The translations under genes were made by a program, and so were the position numbers. Shown here in pieces: positions 44,201 through 51,128 of a DNA stretch of 64,000 bases. The stretch spans positions 53,940-117,939 of the forward strand of contig NZ_BBPI01000018.1 in the NCBI RefSeq assembly GCF_000787715.1, in the 5' to 3' direction. Below the pieces are notes generated by a model. It worked only from the letters and a program-made list of their open reading frames with translations, was not told where the DNA came from and searched no databases. Within the stretch, counting starts at the first letter, position 1. Each line of letters begins with the position of its first letter. The DNA comes from Sphingomonas parapaucimobilis NBRC 15100. GTDB lineage: Bacteria > Pseudomonadota > Alphaproteobacteria > Sphingomonadales > Sphingomonadaceae.

Positions 44201-44461
44201 GACGTGCGCTTCGCCGGGATCAGCCAGGGCAAGGGCGCCAAGTCCAACTTCATCATCCGGCGGCTCCAGCGCCTGCCCTTCATCTTCAACGTGCGGATCA
44301 AGGCGCCCTTCCGCGGGCTGCTCGATTCGGCGCAGTCCTTCTACGACCCGCGCCGCCTGATCCAGCGCAACCTGCCCGCGCTGCTGGACGAGCAGAACAA
44401 GCGCGCCGCGCCGCCGGCCAATATCCCCATTCAGCCCTCCGCAAGCGAGACCGTGCCATGA
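41279..44461 (+). CDS. ydbH: YdbH-type AsmA-like intermembrane transport protein
   Basis: A 1060 aa protein anchored in the inner membrane by one N-terminal helix (~26-43, LIAIALVILAALIALWI) with a long repetitive beta-strand body reaching across the periplasm, as in AsmA-like bridges. In E. coli, YdbH acts redundantly with YhdP and TamB to move phospholipids to the outer membrane. The assignment rests on the C-terminal third (DFSQPVERRMTFHVEGA..., FQNLNATGVFDGTLPMIF, GGGSIAYLGELSQKDLG, and the PFIFNVRIKAPFRGLLDSAQSFYDP end) and on the ynbE-ydbL genes that follow. Start is a GTG with GGGAGTGG upstream. Stop overlaps ynbE by 4 bp (ATGA). Confidence 0.87.
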   Translation: MEGASEESETRVTPVASPARRFRRLQLTLIAIALVILAALIALWIERKPLAGQVLDRELAKRGVPARYRISDLGFGRQRLTDVVLGDPRRPDLVADWLETRTRMTLSGPVVTGVRAGRVRLRGRLIDGRISLGTLDRLMGPPDASGKPFQLPALDVAVQNGGIRLETPHGVVGLSVSGQGVLSDGFTGRLAAVAPRLVMGDCVATGLAAPLRVLVVREQPTLTGPLQLGNLRCGEVAVADLAARVDVTFGAALDRWQGRASLGSGAIRHPVLAAAAIDGQIDFSGTAKGTQGRLQVAARNVAARFGRAERAMVAGRYLIGTATRFDGQAQLGGAQASAAMLAPVLTAGEAAAGTPVGPVLRAMTQAVGRAGRRFAADMALAIDSDRGSRGPGFAVRVPRLTVASASGGRLAFAGGYGLAYDMRGLRIDTRAAMGGGGLPTLRATLQQDGPKQPMRGTAELARYEAGGAALAFDRMVFRAAAHGETQVTTRIALSGPISGGRIDGLVLPIAARWDGGRRLVVNPDCQPLAIDRLALSGLRLARVATRLCPLDGALVRLDGPRLGGGAQLGPTKLVGQIGSSPLTLAAAATRFALADRGFTLTDVQTVIGRPESPTRIDAAELNGRITPEGLAGQFTGGAGQVGQVPLLLGEAGGDWRLAGGVLTLNGALQVRDARADSPRFLPMAARDVTLTLAGSRIDAKGTLFEPTKSVKVADVTITHALDKGAGEADLSVPGITFAKDFQPELLTPVTKGVIEDVRGPINGRGHIAWDANGVRSTGRFGTDGIDLAAALGPVSGIAGTIDFTDLLALESAPGQVATVKTINPGIQVTNGVIRYQTLSGARVKVESGRWPFAGGLLTLDPTLLDFSQPVERRMTFHVEGAAADQFLLQFDFQNLNATGVFDGTLPMIFDERGGRIEGGRLAVRSGGGSIAYLGELSQKDLGVWGNLAFGALRSLNYRSLRIDMNGPLAGEMVTDVRFAGISQGKGAKSNFIIRRLQRLPFIFNVRIKAPFRGLLDSAQSFYDPRRLIQRNLPALLDEQNKRAAPPANIPIQPSASETVP

Positions 44462-44679
44462 CCGTAACAGGATTGAAAATGCTGGGAAGGATGCCGATCT
44501 TGGATGCGACACGATGGATGCCGGTCGCGCTGACCCTGCTGAGCGGAGGATGCGTCAACATCTCCGCGCCGGAGAAGCCGATCGAGATCAATCTGAACAT
44601 CAATGTGACGCAGGAAGTGGTATATCGCCTGGATGGCGAGGCCAAATCGCTGATCCAGCAGAATCCGGGGATATTCTGA
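44458..44679 (+). CDS. ynbE: YnbE family lipoprotein
   Basis: A small outer-membrane lipoprotein; in E. coli YnbE stacks onto the YdbH C-terminus to complete the bridge. Up to 73 aa: lipobox LLSGGC, then SAPEKPIEINLNINVTQEVVYRLDGEA, the strongly conserved YnbE body. Three in-frame ATGs (44458, 44479, 44491) could start it; 44458 lies in the overlap with ydbH, and the lipobox Cys is 20-32 residues in for any of them. Confidence 0.87.
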   Translation: MTVTGLKMLGRMPILDATRWMPVALTLLSGGCVNISAPEKPIEINLNINVTQEVVYRLDGEAKSLIQQNPGIF

Positions 44680-44681
44680 TC

Positions 44682-45062
44682 ATGAAGGCAAAGACGGTGA
44701 TCCTGGCGCTCGGCGCGGTGGCGCTGCTGGGCATATCGGGCATGGCGATGGCGCAGCGGGATCCGGCCTATGCCGCCGCGCGCGCCGAGGGGTTGGTCGG
44801 CGAGCAGCCCGATGGCTATCTGGGCATCGTGGGCAGTGCGACGCCCGCGCTGCGCACGTTGGTCAACAGCATCAACATCCAGCGCAAGGCCGCCTATACC
44901 CAAAAGGCACAGGCCAGCGGCGCGACCGTCGAGCAGATGGCCTTCACCAGCGGCTGCAACCTGATCGCGCAGACCGCGAGCGGCGAGAAGTACAAGACGC
45001 CCGAGGGTGTGTGGAAGACCCGCACCGGCGCGGCCCCGGAACGCGCGCCCGCCTGCGTGTAA
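44682..45062 (+). CDS. ydbL: YdbL family (DUF1318) periplasmic protein
   Basis: A 126 aa exported protein: signal peptide MKAKTVILALGAVALLGISGMAMAQ, then AYAAARAEGLVGEQPDGYLGIV, the DUF1318 signature, and NIQRKAAYTQKAQASGATVEQM; two Cys (TSGCNL and ACV). In E. coli YdbL modulates the YdbH-YnbE bridge. It starts 2 bp after the ynbE stop, so the three genes form one operon. Confidence 0.92.
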   Translation: MKAKTVILALGAVALLGISGMAMAQRDPAYAAARAEGLVGEQPDGYLGIVGSATPALRTLVNSINIQRKAAYTQKAQASGATVEQMAFTSGCNLIAQTASGEKYKTPEGVWKTRTGAAPERAPACV

Positions 45063-45073
45063 TTCCCTTTTTA

Positions 45074-45228
45074 CTCCCCTCCCGCAGGCGGGAGGGGCTG
45101 GGGGGGGGAGTCCGGTTGCGATAGGGCGTACGGTCTGGGGCGTGGACTGGTGTCGCTCAAATAACTGACGACACCACTTGCGGACAGCGCCAACCCTCCC
45201 CCAACCCATCCCGCCTGCGGGAGGGGAG
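45074..45228. repeat. inverted pair of short G+C palindromes
   Basis: CTCCCCTCCCGCAGGCGGGA at 45074 and CCCGCCTGCGGGAGGGGAG near 45210, flanking ~90 bp. Part of the 378-bp gap 45063-45440 between ydbL and atpI; the rest is G-rich sequence plus the promoter at 45335, with no gene that I can support. Confidence 0.7.
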
Positions 45229-45334
45229 ATGAAGAGGGGGCCTGCCGCTTGCGGGGTGGGGGGCGAAAAGGGGAGCGCTGTCACTCCCCGGCAACAATCC
45301 TTAACACATCTGTCACAAGCTCCACCCCAGGCGG

Positions 45335-45363
45335 TTGACTTGGGGGGAGGGGCTTTCTAAACG
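45335..45363 (+). promoter_or_regulatory. predicted promoter of the F0 ATP synthase operon
   Basis: TTGACT (45335-45340), 17 bp, TAAACG (45358-45363). The -35 is good and the -10 weak; distance to atpI is ~80 bp. Confidence 0.45.
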
Positions 45364-45440
45364 GGCCTCGCCTTGGCGGGGTCGCTCGCCGTTCGCGCGC
45401 ATTCTCCCCTTCGGTGACGAAATCAGGTGAGGGTGGCTGC

Positions 45441-45758
45441 GTGGCGGAGAAGGAACCCGGACAGGACTTTGGCGATGCGGACGATCCGCGTCTGGCCGCG
45501 CTGGATCAGCGATTGGCCAAGGCGAAAGCGGACGGCGCAGCGCGGCAGGGGGTGAAGGTGGACGCCGACAGGGGTTATTCCCAGGGCAGCCGCGTGATCT
45601 CCGCGCTGATCGGAAGTCTTGTCGGCAGTGCGTTGATCGGCTGGCTATTCGACCGCTGGTTCGGCACCGCACCCTGGGCCTTGATCGTGATGCTGTTCCT
45701 GGGGATCGGCGTGGCGTTCAGGCAGATCATTCGGATTTCTGGTGAGCGCCCGGAGTAA
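45441..45758 (+). CDS. atpI: AtpI/AtpZ-like F0F1 ATP synthase accessory subunit
   Basis: A 105 aa membrane protein associated with assembly of the c-ring or ion supply to F0. The N-terminal half is soluble and charged (LAALDQRLAKAKADG); two helices follow (VISALIGSLVGSALIGWLF and WALIVMLFLGIGVAFRQII). GTG at 45441 follows GAGGGTGG and fits the conserved length; an upstream GTG (45414) is less likely. First gene of atpI-B-E-F'-F. Confidence 0.87.
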   Translation: MAEKEPGQDFGDADDPRLAALDQRLAKAKADGAARQGVKVDADRGYSQGSRVISALIGSLVGSALIGWLFDRWFGTAPWALIVMLFLGIGVAFRQIIRISGERPE

Positions 45759-45791
45759 CCGGGCGTTCGTCATATGTGGGAACGAAGCAGC

Positions 45792-46583
45792 GTGGCGGCA
45801 GAATCGGGCGGCAAGATTGATCCGATGCACCAGTTCCTGATCGAGCCGGTGCTCGGTCAGCACTGGATGGTCGGCGGCTACGACCTTTCCTTCACCAATT
45901 CCGCTCTGTGGATGGTGGCGACGCTGGTCGCGCTGTGGGTGTTCATGATCGGCGGCATGAAGCGCGATCTGGTTCCCGGGCGCTGGCAGGCGGCGGTCGA
46001 AGGCTTTACCGGCTTCGTGAATGCGATGCTGACGTCGAACATCGGGCCGGAGGGCAAGCGCTTCCTGCCTTACGTCTTCTCGCTGTTCATGTTCATCCTG
46101 TTCGCCAACGTGCTGGGCCTGCTGCCCTTCGGCGTGGTGCCGGGTGTCCATCCCTTCACCGTGACCAGCCATGTGACCGTGACCGGCGTACTCGCGCTGA
46201 TCTCGTTCGCGATCGTGCTGATCGTCGGCTTCGGTCGCCACGGCTTCCACTTCTTTGCGCTGTTCGTGCCGCACGGCACGCCCAAGCTGATGATTCCGCT
46301 GATCTTCGTGGTCGAGCTGATGAGCTTTCTGGTGCGCCCCTTCTCGCTGGGTCTGCGACTGTTCGTCGCGATGACCGCGGGGCATATCCTGCTGAAGGTT
46401 CTCGCCGCCTTCGTCATCAACGGCATCAACATGGGTCCGGGCTATGCCGCGCTCATCACCCTGCCGAGCTTCCTGCTGATGATCGGCATCACCCTTCTCG
46501 AACTGCTGGTCGCCGCGATCCAGGCCTATGTCTTCGCGCTGCTGACCTCGGTTTACCTGAACGACGCCGTCAACCTGCACTGA
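45792..46583 (+). CDS. atpB: F0F1 ATP synthase subunit a
   Basis: Proton-channel subunit of F0. The essential Arg is in PFSLGLRLFVAMTAGH, with GHILLKVLAAFV following; five to six helices span the sequence. Two starts are possible: ATG 45774 (269 aa, poor ribosome site) and GTG 45792 (263 aa, VAAESGGKIDPMHQF), the latter closer to sphingomonad homologues. It starts ~33 bp after atpI. Confidence 0.97.
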   Translation: MAAESGGKIDPMHQFLIEPVLGQHWMVGGYDLSFTNSALWMVATLVALWVFMIGGMKRDLVPGRWQAAVEGFTGFVNAMLTSNIGPEGKRFLPYVFSLFMFILFANVLGLLPFGVVPGVHPFTVTSHVTVTGVLALISFAIVLIVGFGRHGFHFFALFVPHGTPKLMIPLIFVVELMSFLVRPFSLGLRLFVAMTAGHILLKVLAAFVINGINMGPGYAALITLPSFLLMIGITLLELLVAAIQAYVFALLTSVYLNDAVNLH

Positions 46584-46664
46584 TCCGGTACGGCCGGATC
46601 GGGCAGGCGGGCGCGCCGCCGACTTGAATACCCAAACGACCCTTTTTGAACTGGAGTGATTGAA

Positions 46665-46892
46665 ATGGACGCAGAAGCCGCGAAGCTGATCGGTGCCGGT
46701 CTGGCCGCTATCGGCATGGGCATCGCCTCGCTCGGCGTGGGCAACGTGTTCGCCAAGTTCCTCGAAGGCGCGCTGCGCAATCCGGGTGCGGCGGACAGCC
46801 AGCAGGGCCGCCTGTTCATCGGTTTCGCCGGTGCCGAGCTTCTGGGCCTGCTCGCCTTCGTGACGATGATCATCCTGGTGTTCGTCGCCTAA
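46665..46892 (+). CDS. atpE: F0F1 ATP synthase subunit c
   Basis: The 75 aa hairpin that forms the rotary ring. Glu in GFAGAELLGLLAF is the proton-carrying residue of helix 2; RNPGAADSQQGRLF is the polar loop that contacts F1. The ATG at 46665 has GGAG 8 bp upstream; a GTG three codons earlier is rejected for lack of spacing. Proton type, not sodium: the Na-specific Gln/Ser/Thr pattern is absent. Confidence 0.97.
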   Translation: MDAEAAKLIGAGLAAIGMGIASLGVGNVFAKFLEGALRNPGAADSQQGRLFIGFAGAELLGLLAFVTMIILVFVA

Positions 46893-46955
46893 TCATTCGG
46901 ATCGGCCGGGCGTGTCGCTGACGATGCGCCCGGTTGATATGGCAACGAGGACTCC

Positions 46956-47450
46956 ATGCCCCAGATAGCACAGATCAGTGCGACCTATGCGTCGCAGATC
47001 TTCTGGCTCCTGATCACGTTCGGCCTGCTGTATTTTGTGGTCGGTCGTGGGATGGTGCCCAAGATTCAGGCGACCGTCGACGCTCGCGAAGGCCGTATCG
47101 CCGGCGATCTGGCGGCGGCGGAGGCCGCGCGTGCCGAGGCCGACCGGGTCGAGGCGGCATGGCGGGCCGAAATGGACGCCGCCCGTGTCGCCGCGATGGC
47201 CGAAACCAACGCCGCCAAGGCGCGGGCCACCCACGCTTTTGAGGCGCAGGTGAAGGCGGCCGATGCCGACCTGGCCGAGCGTCTGGGTCATCACGACCTG
47301 GCGATCGCCAATGCCAAGGTCGAGGCGATGGCCAATCTTCAGACCGTGGCGGCCGAGGCCGCTCGCGATCTCGTCGCCAAGCTGTCCGGCGTCCAGGTGG
47401 GCGAGGATGCGGCGGCCGACGCGGTGCGAAAGGTGAGCGCGCATGGCTAA
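46956..47450 (+). CDS. atpF': F0F1 ATP synthase subunit b'
   Basis: Peripheral-stalk subunit. One N-terminal helix (IFWLLITFGLLYFVVG, ~14-30) and a long, Ala/Glu-rich coiled coil (TVDAREGRIAGDLAAAEAARAEAD...). 164 aa. b' together with b as a heterodimer is the arrangement of alphaproteobacteria and phototrophs. The stop overlaps the next gene by 8 bp. Confidence 0.95.
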   Translation: MPQIAQISATYASQIFWLLITFGLLYFVVGRGMVPKIQATVDAREGRIAGDLAAAEAARAEADRVEAAWRAEMDAARVAAMAETNAAKARATHAFEAQVKAADADLAERLGHHDLAIANAKVEAMANLQTVAAEAARDLVAKLSGVQVGEDAAADAVRKVSAHG

Positions 47451-48114
47451 TCATTCCGCAAACGGCGTGCTGGCCAATGGCGATGCGCTGGTCGCGCAGA
47501 ACCTGGCCGATGCGGCGTCCGCCGAAGGCATGGCGCAGAAGCCGATCCGCGAGGGAGACGGCCTGACCGGCAACACGGTCGCGCCCGGCGGGGTCGAGCA
47601 TGGGGCCGAGCACGCCGCCAGCCCGACCGCACTGGGTTTCGATTCGACCGGCTGGGTGGCGCTTGCCGCTCTGGTCGTGCTGATCGGAATGCTGGTGAAG
47701 AAGGTGCCGTCGATGATCGGTCGTTCGCTCGACCAGAAGATCGCCGGTATCCGCGCCCAGCTCGACGAAGCCAATAAGCTGCGTCAGGAAGCCGAAGCGC
47801 TGAAGGCTGAATATGAGGCCAAGGCGAAGGCCGCCCATGCCGATGCCGAGGCGATGCGCGCCCAGGCCCAGCATGAGGCGGGTCAGCTGCTCAGCAAGGC
47901 GAAGGCCGATGCCGAGGCGCTGATGGAGCGTCGCGCCAAGATGGCCGAGGACAAGATCGCCGCCGCCGAGCGCACCGCGATCGCCGAAGTCCGCGCCCGT
48001 GCCGCCGAGGCCGCCGCGAAGGCTGCCGGTCTGCTGATCGCCGAGCATCATTCGGCGGATGCGGACCGGGCGATGATCGACCGCACCATCGCGGGGCTCG
48101 GTCGCCCGAACTGA
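47443..48114 (+). CDS. atpF: F0F1 ATP synthase subunit b with N-terminal extension
   Basis: Peripheral-stalk partner of b'. The membrane helix (WVALAALVVLIGMLV) is at about residues 68-84, after a hydrophilic N-terminal stretch of ~65 residues that is longer than usual for subunit b; the remainder is a coiled coil with a C-terminal IAEHHSADADRAMIDRTIAGL. 223 aa. An internal start is not supported, because no Met lies suitably close to the helix. F1 genes are not in the window, as is typical of alphaproteobacteria. Confidence 0.94.
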   Translation: MANHSANGVLANGDALVAQNLADAASAEGMAQKPIREGDGLTGNTVAPGGVEHGAEHAASPTALGFDSTGWVALAALVVLIGMLVKKVPSMIGRSLDQKIAGIRAQLDEANKLRQEAEALKAEYEAKAKAAHADAEAMRAQAQHEAGQLLSKAKADAEALMERRAKMAEDKIAAAERTAIAEVRARAAEAAAKAAGLLIAEHHSADADRAMIDRTIAGLGRPN

Positions 48115-48137
48115 TCGGCTGCAAGGCCGGAGACAGG

Positions 48138-48177
48138 ACCGCGCTTCGGGAAGCCGAGGCGCGGTTCGGTCGTTTTT
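48138..48177 (+). terminator. terminator of the F0 operon
   Basis: ACCGCGCTTCGG, loop GAAG, CCGAGGCGCGGT (one G-T pair), then seven bases and TTTTT. The T run is set slightly away from the stem. Confidence 0.65.
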
Positions 48178-48200
48178 GGAAGCCAAAAGACCACCGCCTC

Positions 48201-48295
48201 CGTTCAGGCTGAGCGAAGTCGAAGCCTACGCCCTATGCTCGCCTCTCATGAGGAGAGGGATTCCCTTAGGCTTCGACTTCGCTCAGCCCGAACGG
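48201..48295. repeat. paired palindromic repeat, family C copy 7
   Basis: CGTTCAGGCTGAGCGAAGTC and inverted arm GCTTCGACTTCGCTCAGCCC, directly after the F0 terminator. Confidence 0.88.
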
Positions 48296-48312
48296 AGCGG
48301 GGAGCATGACCC

Positions 48313-48380
48313 ATTCCTCCCCAAGCTCGCTTGGGGAGGGGGACCGCCGGGCAAAGCCCGGTGGTGGAGGGGCCGCCCCC
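48313..48380. repeat. family A repeat, half copy (5)
   Basis: TTCCTCCCCAAGCTCGCTTGGGGAGGGGGACC with the adjoining GCCGGGCAAAGCCCGGTGGTGGAGGGG; the right-hand half is absent. Confidence 0.78.
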
Positions 48381-48429
48381 CAACTGCATAGCCCGCCCCC
48401 AAAAGGCAGGCCCGCATCGCCGTCTCTTC

Positions 48430-48478
48430 CGGGTTTCCGGCGACGATGCCCATATCGCCGAGCCCGTGACAAAGGAGA
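48430..48478 (+). promoter_or_regulatory. structured 5' leader of sugE (possible riboswitch)
   Basis: CGGG, TTTC, CGGCGA (48430-48443) pairs with TCGCCG, AG, CCCG (48455-48466) around an 11-base loop; GACAAAGGAGA follows with the ribosome site. SugE exporters are often regulated by guanidine riboswitches; this leader contains ACGA and GACAA elements but I cannot fold it into a known class. Confidence 0.4.
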
Positions 48479-48486
48479 CACTTCCT

Positions 48487-48807
48487 ATGGCATGGGTCAT
48501 TCTGGGCATTGCCGTGATTACCGAGATTTGCTGGGCGCTCAGCCTGAAATGGGCGGCAACCGTCGCGACCTGGCAGGCGTCGAGCGTGCCGATCATCCTC
48601 AGCTTCGTGAACATGGGCCTGCTCGCACTGGCGATGCGCGGGCTTCCGGCCGGAACCGCCTATGCGGTGTGGACCGGGTTGGGTGCGGTGGGCGTCGTGA
48701 TCGGCGGGGCCATCGTGTTCGGCGACAAGATCGCGCCGATCCAGGCGGGCTTCATGGTCCTGACCGTGATCGGCGTGATGGGGACCAAGCTCTTCGCGCA
48801 AGGATAA
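48487..48807 (+). CDS. sugE: SugE-type small multidrug/guanidinium exporter (SMR family)
   Basis: A 106 aa four-helix SMR transporter functioning as an antiparallel dimer in the inner membrane. The essential Glu is Glu13 in AVITEICWALSLKW, and AYAVWTGLGAVG and the SFVNMGLLALAMRGLPAGTAY helices match the SugE/Gdx subgroup (guanidinium export) rather than EmrE. ATG at 48487 is preceded by AAAGGAGA 8 bp upstream and by the hairpin leader. No partner gene is adjacent, so a single-component (homodimeric) exporter is expected. Confidence 0.93.
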   Translation: MAWVILGIAVITEICWALSLKWAATVATWQASSVPIILSFVNMGLLALAMRGLPAGTAYAVWTGLGAVGVVIGGAIVFGDKIAPIQAGFMVLTVIGVMGTKLFAQG

Positions 48808-48815
48808 GTGGTCGT

Positions 48816-48967
48816 TCACGCGAAGCCGCGAAGAAAATGGTCCGCGCAGAGGCGCGGAAGACGCAGAGGTGTTCTGAAGGTGGCAGTCGGAAGACCTTCT
48901 TCCCCCTCCGCGTTCTCTGCACCTCTGCGCGCAAAAAACCTTCGTGTCTTCGCGGCTTCGCGCGAAT
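48816..48967. repeat. long imperfect inverted repeat (family E)
   Basis: Left arm CGCGAAGCCGCGAAG...CGCGCAGAGG...CGCAGAGG and right arm, inverted, with the same order of blocks (CCTCCGCG...CACCTCTGCGCGC...CTTCGCGGCTTCGCGCG). Together they cover the sugE-uvrC gap and would form a large hairpin. Confidence 0.78.
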
Positions 48968-49020
48968 CAAACACCCTGACAGGGTAGCGATCCGCCCTTG
49001 GCGCTCCTAAATCGCACGCA

Positions 49021-50940
49021 ATGTCCGAGCCTCCCGTCGACCGCTTCAACGAAGAGAAATCCACCTTCACCCTGCGCGGGGCCGATGCGCCCGATCTGAA
49101 CGCGGGGGTGGCGGCGATCCGCAACGTGCTGGCGACTCTGCCGTTGCGGCCCGGCGTCTACCGGATGCAGGATGCGCGCGGCGATGTCCTCTATATCGGC
49201 AAGGCACGCGCGCTGAAGAACCGCGTCGCCAACTATACGCAGGTCGACCGGCTGCCCAAGCGCCTGCAACGCATGGTCGCGCAGACCCGGTCGATGACCA
49301 TCGTCACGACCAATAACGAGGCCGAGGCGCTGCTGCTCGAAGCACAGCTCATCAAGCGCTATCGCCCGGCCTTCAACGTGCTGTTGCGCGACGACAAGAG
49401 CTTCCCCTTCATCCTGCTGCGCAACGACCATGATTTCCCGCGCATCCAGAAACATCGCGGCGCGCGGCGGGCGGTCGGCAATTATTACGGCCCCTTCGCC
49501 AGCGCGGGGAGCGTCAACAACACGCTGAACGCGCTGCAAAAGCTGTTCTTGCTGCGCTCCTGCACCGATAGCTTCTTCAAGGGGCGCGACCGGCCGTGCC
49601 TGCTCTACCAGATCAAGCGTTGCTCGGCGCCGTGCGTCGGCCGGATCGACGAGGCCGCCTATGCCGAGCTGGTCGCCGATGCCAAGAACTTCCTCGGCGG
49701 CAAGTCGACCCAGGTCCAGGCCAAGCTCGGTACCCAGATGCAGGCAGCCGCCGAGGCGATGGATTTCGAGCTGGCGGCGATCCTGCGCGACCGGCTGAAG
49801 GCGCTGACCTTCATCCAGGGCACGCAGGCGATCAACGCGGAAGGGGTGGGCGACGCCGATATCTTCGCGCTGGCCAATCGCGAGGGGGTGATGGGCATCC
49901 AGGCCTTCTTCATCCGCGGCGGCCAGAATTGGGGGCATCGCAGCTTCTTCCCCGCGCACACCAATGACGTGCCCGAGGAGGAGGTGCTCACCAGCTTCCT
50001 CAGCCAATTCTATGAGGAGGTGCCGCCCGCCAAGACGATCCTGCTCGACCGCGACCTGCCGGAGGGCGACCTGCTGGCCGAGGCGCTGGGCGAGCGGGCC
50101 GGGTACAAGGTGCAGCTCAACGTCCCCCAGCGCGGCGACCGCCGCCGCCTGCTCGACCAGGCCAAGCGCAATGCGGTCGAGGCGCTCGACCGGCGGCTGG
50201 CTGAGTCGACCACCCAGGCCAGGCTGCTGCGCGAGGTGGCGGAGTTCTTCGACCTGTCCGAACCGCCGCAGCGGATCGAGGTCTATGACAACAGCCATAT
50301 CCAGGGCACCAACGCGCTGGGCGCGATGGTCGTGGCGGGGCCGGAGGGTTTCCAGAAGGGCCAGTATCGCAAGTTCAACATCAAGGGGAACGAGGCGGCG
50401 ACCAACGACGATTTCGGCATGATGCGCGAAGTCTTCCGCCGCCGCTTCGCCCGCCAGCTGGAGGAGAACCCGGATCGCGACAATGCGACCTGGCCCGACC
50501 TGGTGCTGATCGACGGCGGTCGCGGCCAGCTCAACGCGGCCAAGGCGGTGCTGGAGGATCTGGGCATCGAGGATGTCTGCCTGGTCGGTGTCGCAAAGGG
50601 TCCGCATCATGGCCGCGAGGGGCGCGAGGTCTTCCACATGATGGACGGCAGCGAACGGATGCTGCCTGTCAACGCGCCGCTGCTCTTCTACCTCCAGCGG
50701 CTACGCGACGAGGTCCACCGCTTCGTGATCGGCGCGCACCGCGACAAGCGCGCCAAGGCGATGGGCGCGAGTCCGCTGGACGAAGTGCCCGGCATCGGCC
50801 CGGCGCGCAAGAAGGCGTTGCTGATGCATTTCGGCACGGGACGGGCGGTGCGGAATGCTAGTCTGGAAGACCTGCAAAAGGCGCCGGGGGTCAGCCAGGC
50901 GGTGGCACAGCAGGTCTACGATTTTTATCATAGTCGGTGA
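49021..50940 (+). CDS. uvrC: excinuclease ABC subunit UvrC
   Basis: Dual-incision nuclease of nucleotide excision repair. The 639 aa protein has the N-terminal GIY-YIG domain (PGVYRMQDARGDVLYIGKA at ~44-62), a UVR domain that contacts UvrB (FELAAILRDRLKAL), the RNase H-like domain for the 5' cut (VYDNSHIQGTNALGAMVV, and LVLIDGGRGQLNAA), and a C-terminal helix-hairpin-helix pair (EVPGIGPARKKALLMHFG...LQKAPGVSQAVAQQVYDFY). ATG start; stands alone. Confidence 0.98.
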   Translation: MSEPPVDRFNEEKSTFTLRGADAPDLNAGVAAIRNVLATLPLRPGVYRMQDARGDVLYIGKARALKNRVANYTQVDRLPKRLQRMVAQTRSMTIVTTNNEAEALLLEAQLIKRYRPAFNVLLRDDKSFPFILLRNDHDFPRIQKHRGARRAVGNYYGPFASAGSVNNTLNALQKLFLLRSCTDSFFKGRDRPCLLYQIKRCSAPCVGRIDEAAYAELVADAKNFLGGKSTQVQAKLGTQMQAAAEAMDFELAAILRDRLKALTFIQGTQAINAEGVGDADIFALANREGVMGIQAFFIRGGQNWGHRSFFPAHTNDVPEEEVLTSFLSQFYEEVPPAKTILLDRDLPEGDLLAEALGERAGYKVQLNVPQRGDRRRLLDQAKRNAVEALDRRLAESTTQARLLREVAEFFDLSEPPQRIEVYDNSHIQGTNALGAMVVAGPEGFQKGQYRKFNIKGNEAATNDDFGMMREVFRRRFARQLEENPDRDNATWPDLVLIDGGRGQLNAAKAVLEDLGIEDVCLVGVAKGPHHGREGREVFHMMDGSERMLPVNAPLLFYLQRLRDEVHRFVIGAHRDKRAKAMGASPLDEVPGIGPARKKALLMHFGTGRAVRNASLEDLQKAPGVSQAVAQQVYDFYHSR

Positions 50941-51128
50941 GGGGGGAACCGGCCATCCCTGTGGCCCACCATTCCAATTTCTTCATCAATCCAAAGCTGT
51001 TTCGGGAAAGATTACTCGGGAACATATTTGGGGATACTTGCTGGCTCTTGCGTTTCTCCTCACTGCAAACGCAGGGCATTCTTGCTTAGAGTTCCCAATC
51101 GGGAAGTCGGCTCAACGGGTTTGAGCCA

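Noticed and set aside
41177..44512. An open frame of 1,111 codons on the minus strand
   Set aside because: It is the antisense of ydbH. Its composition is Arg/Gln/His-rich and lacks motifs, as is normal for antisense frames in GC-rich DNA, while the plus strand has a recognisable family and coupled neighbours.
50941..51128. A small coding gene just after uvrC (short plus frame to 51124)
   Set aside because: No ribosome site, no recognisable sequence and overlap with the uvrC 3' end; the region is simply AT-richer.
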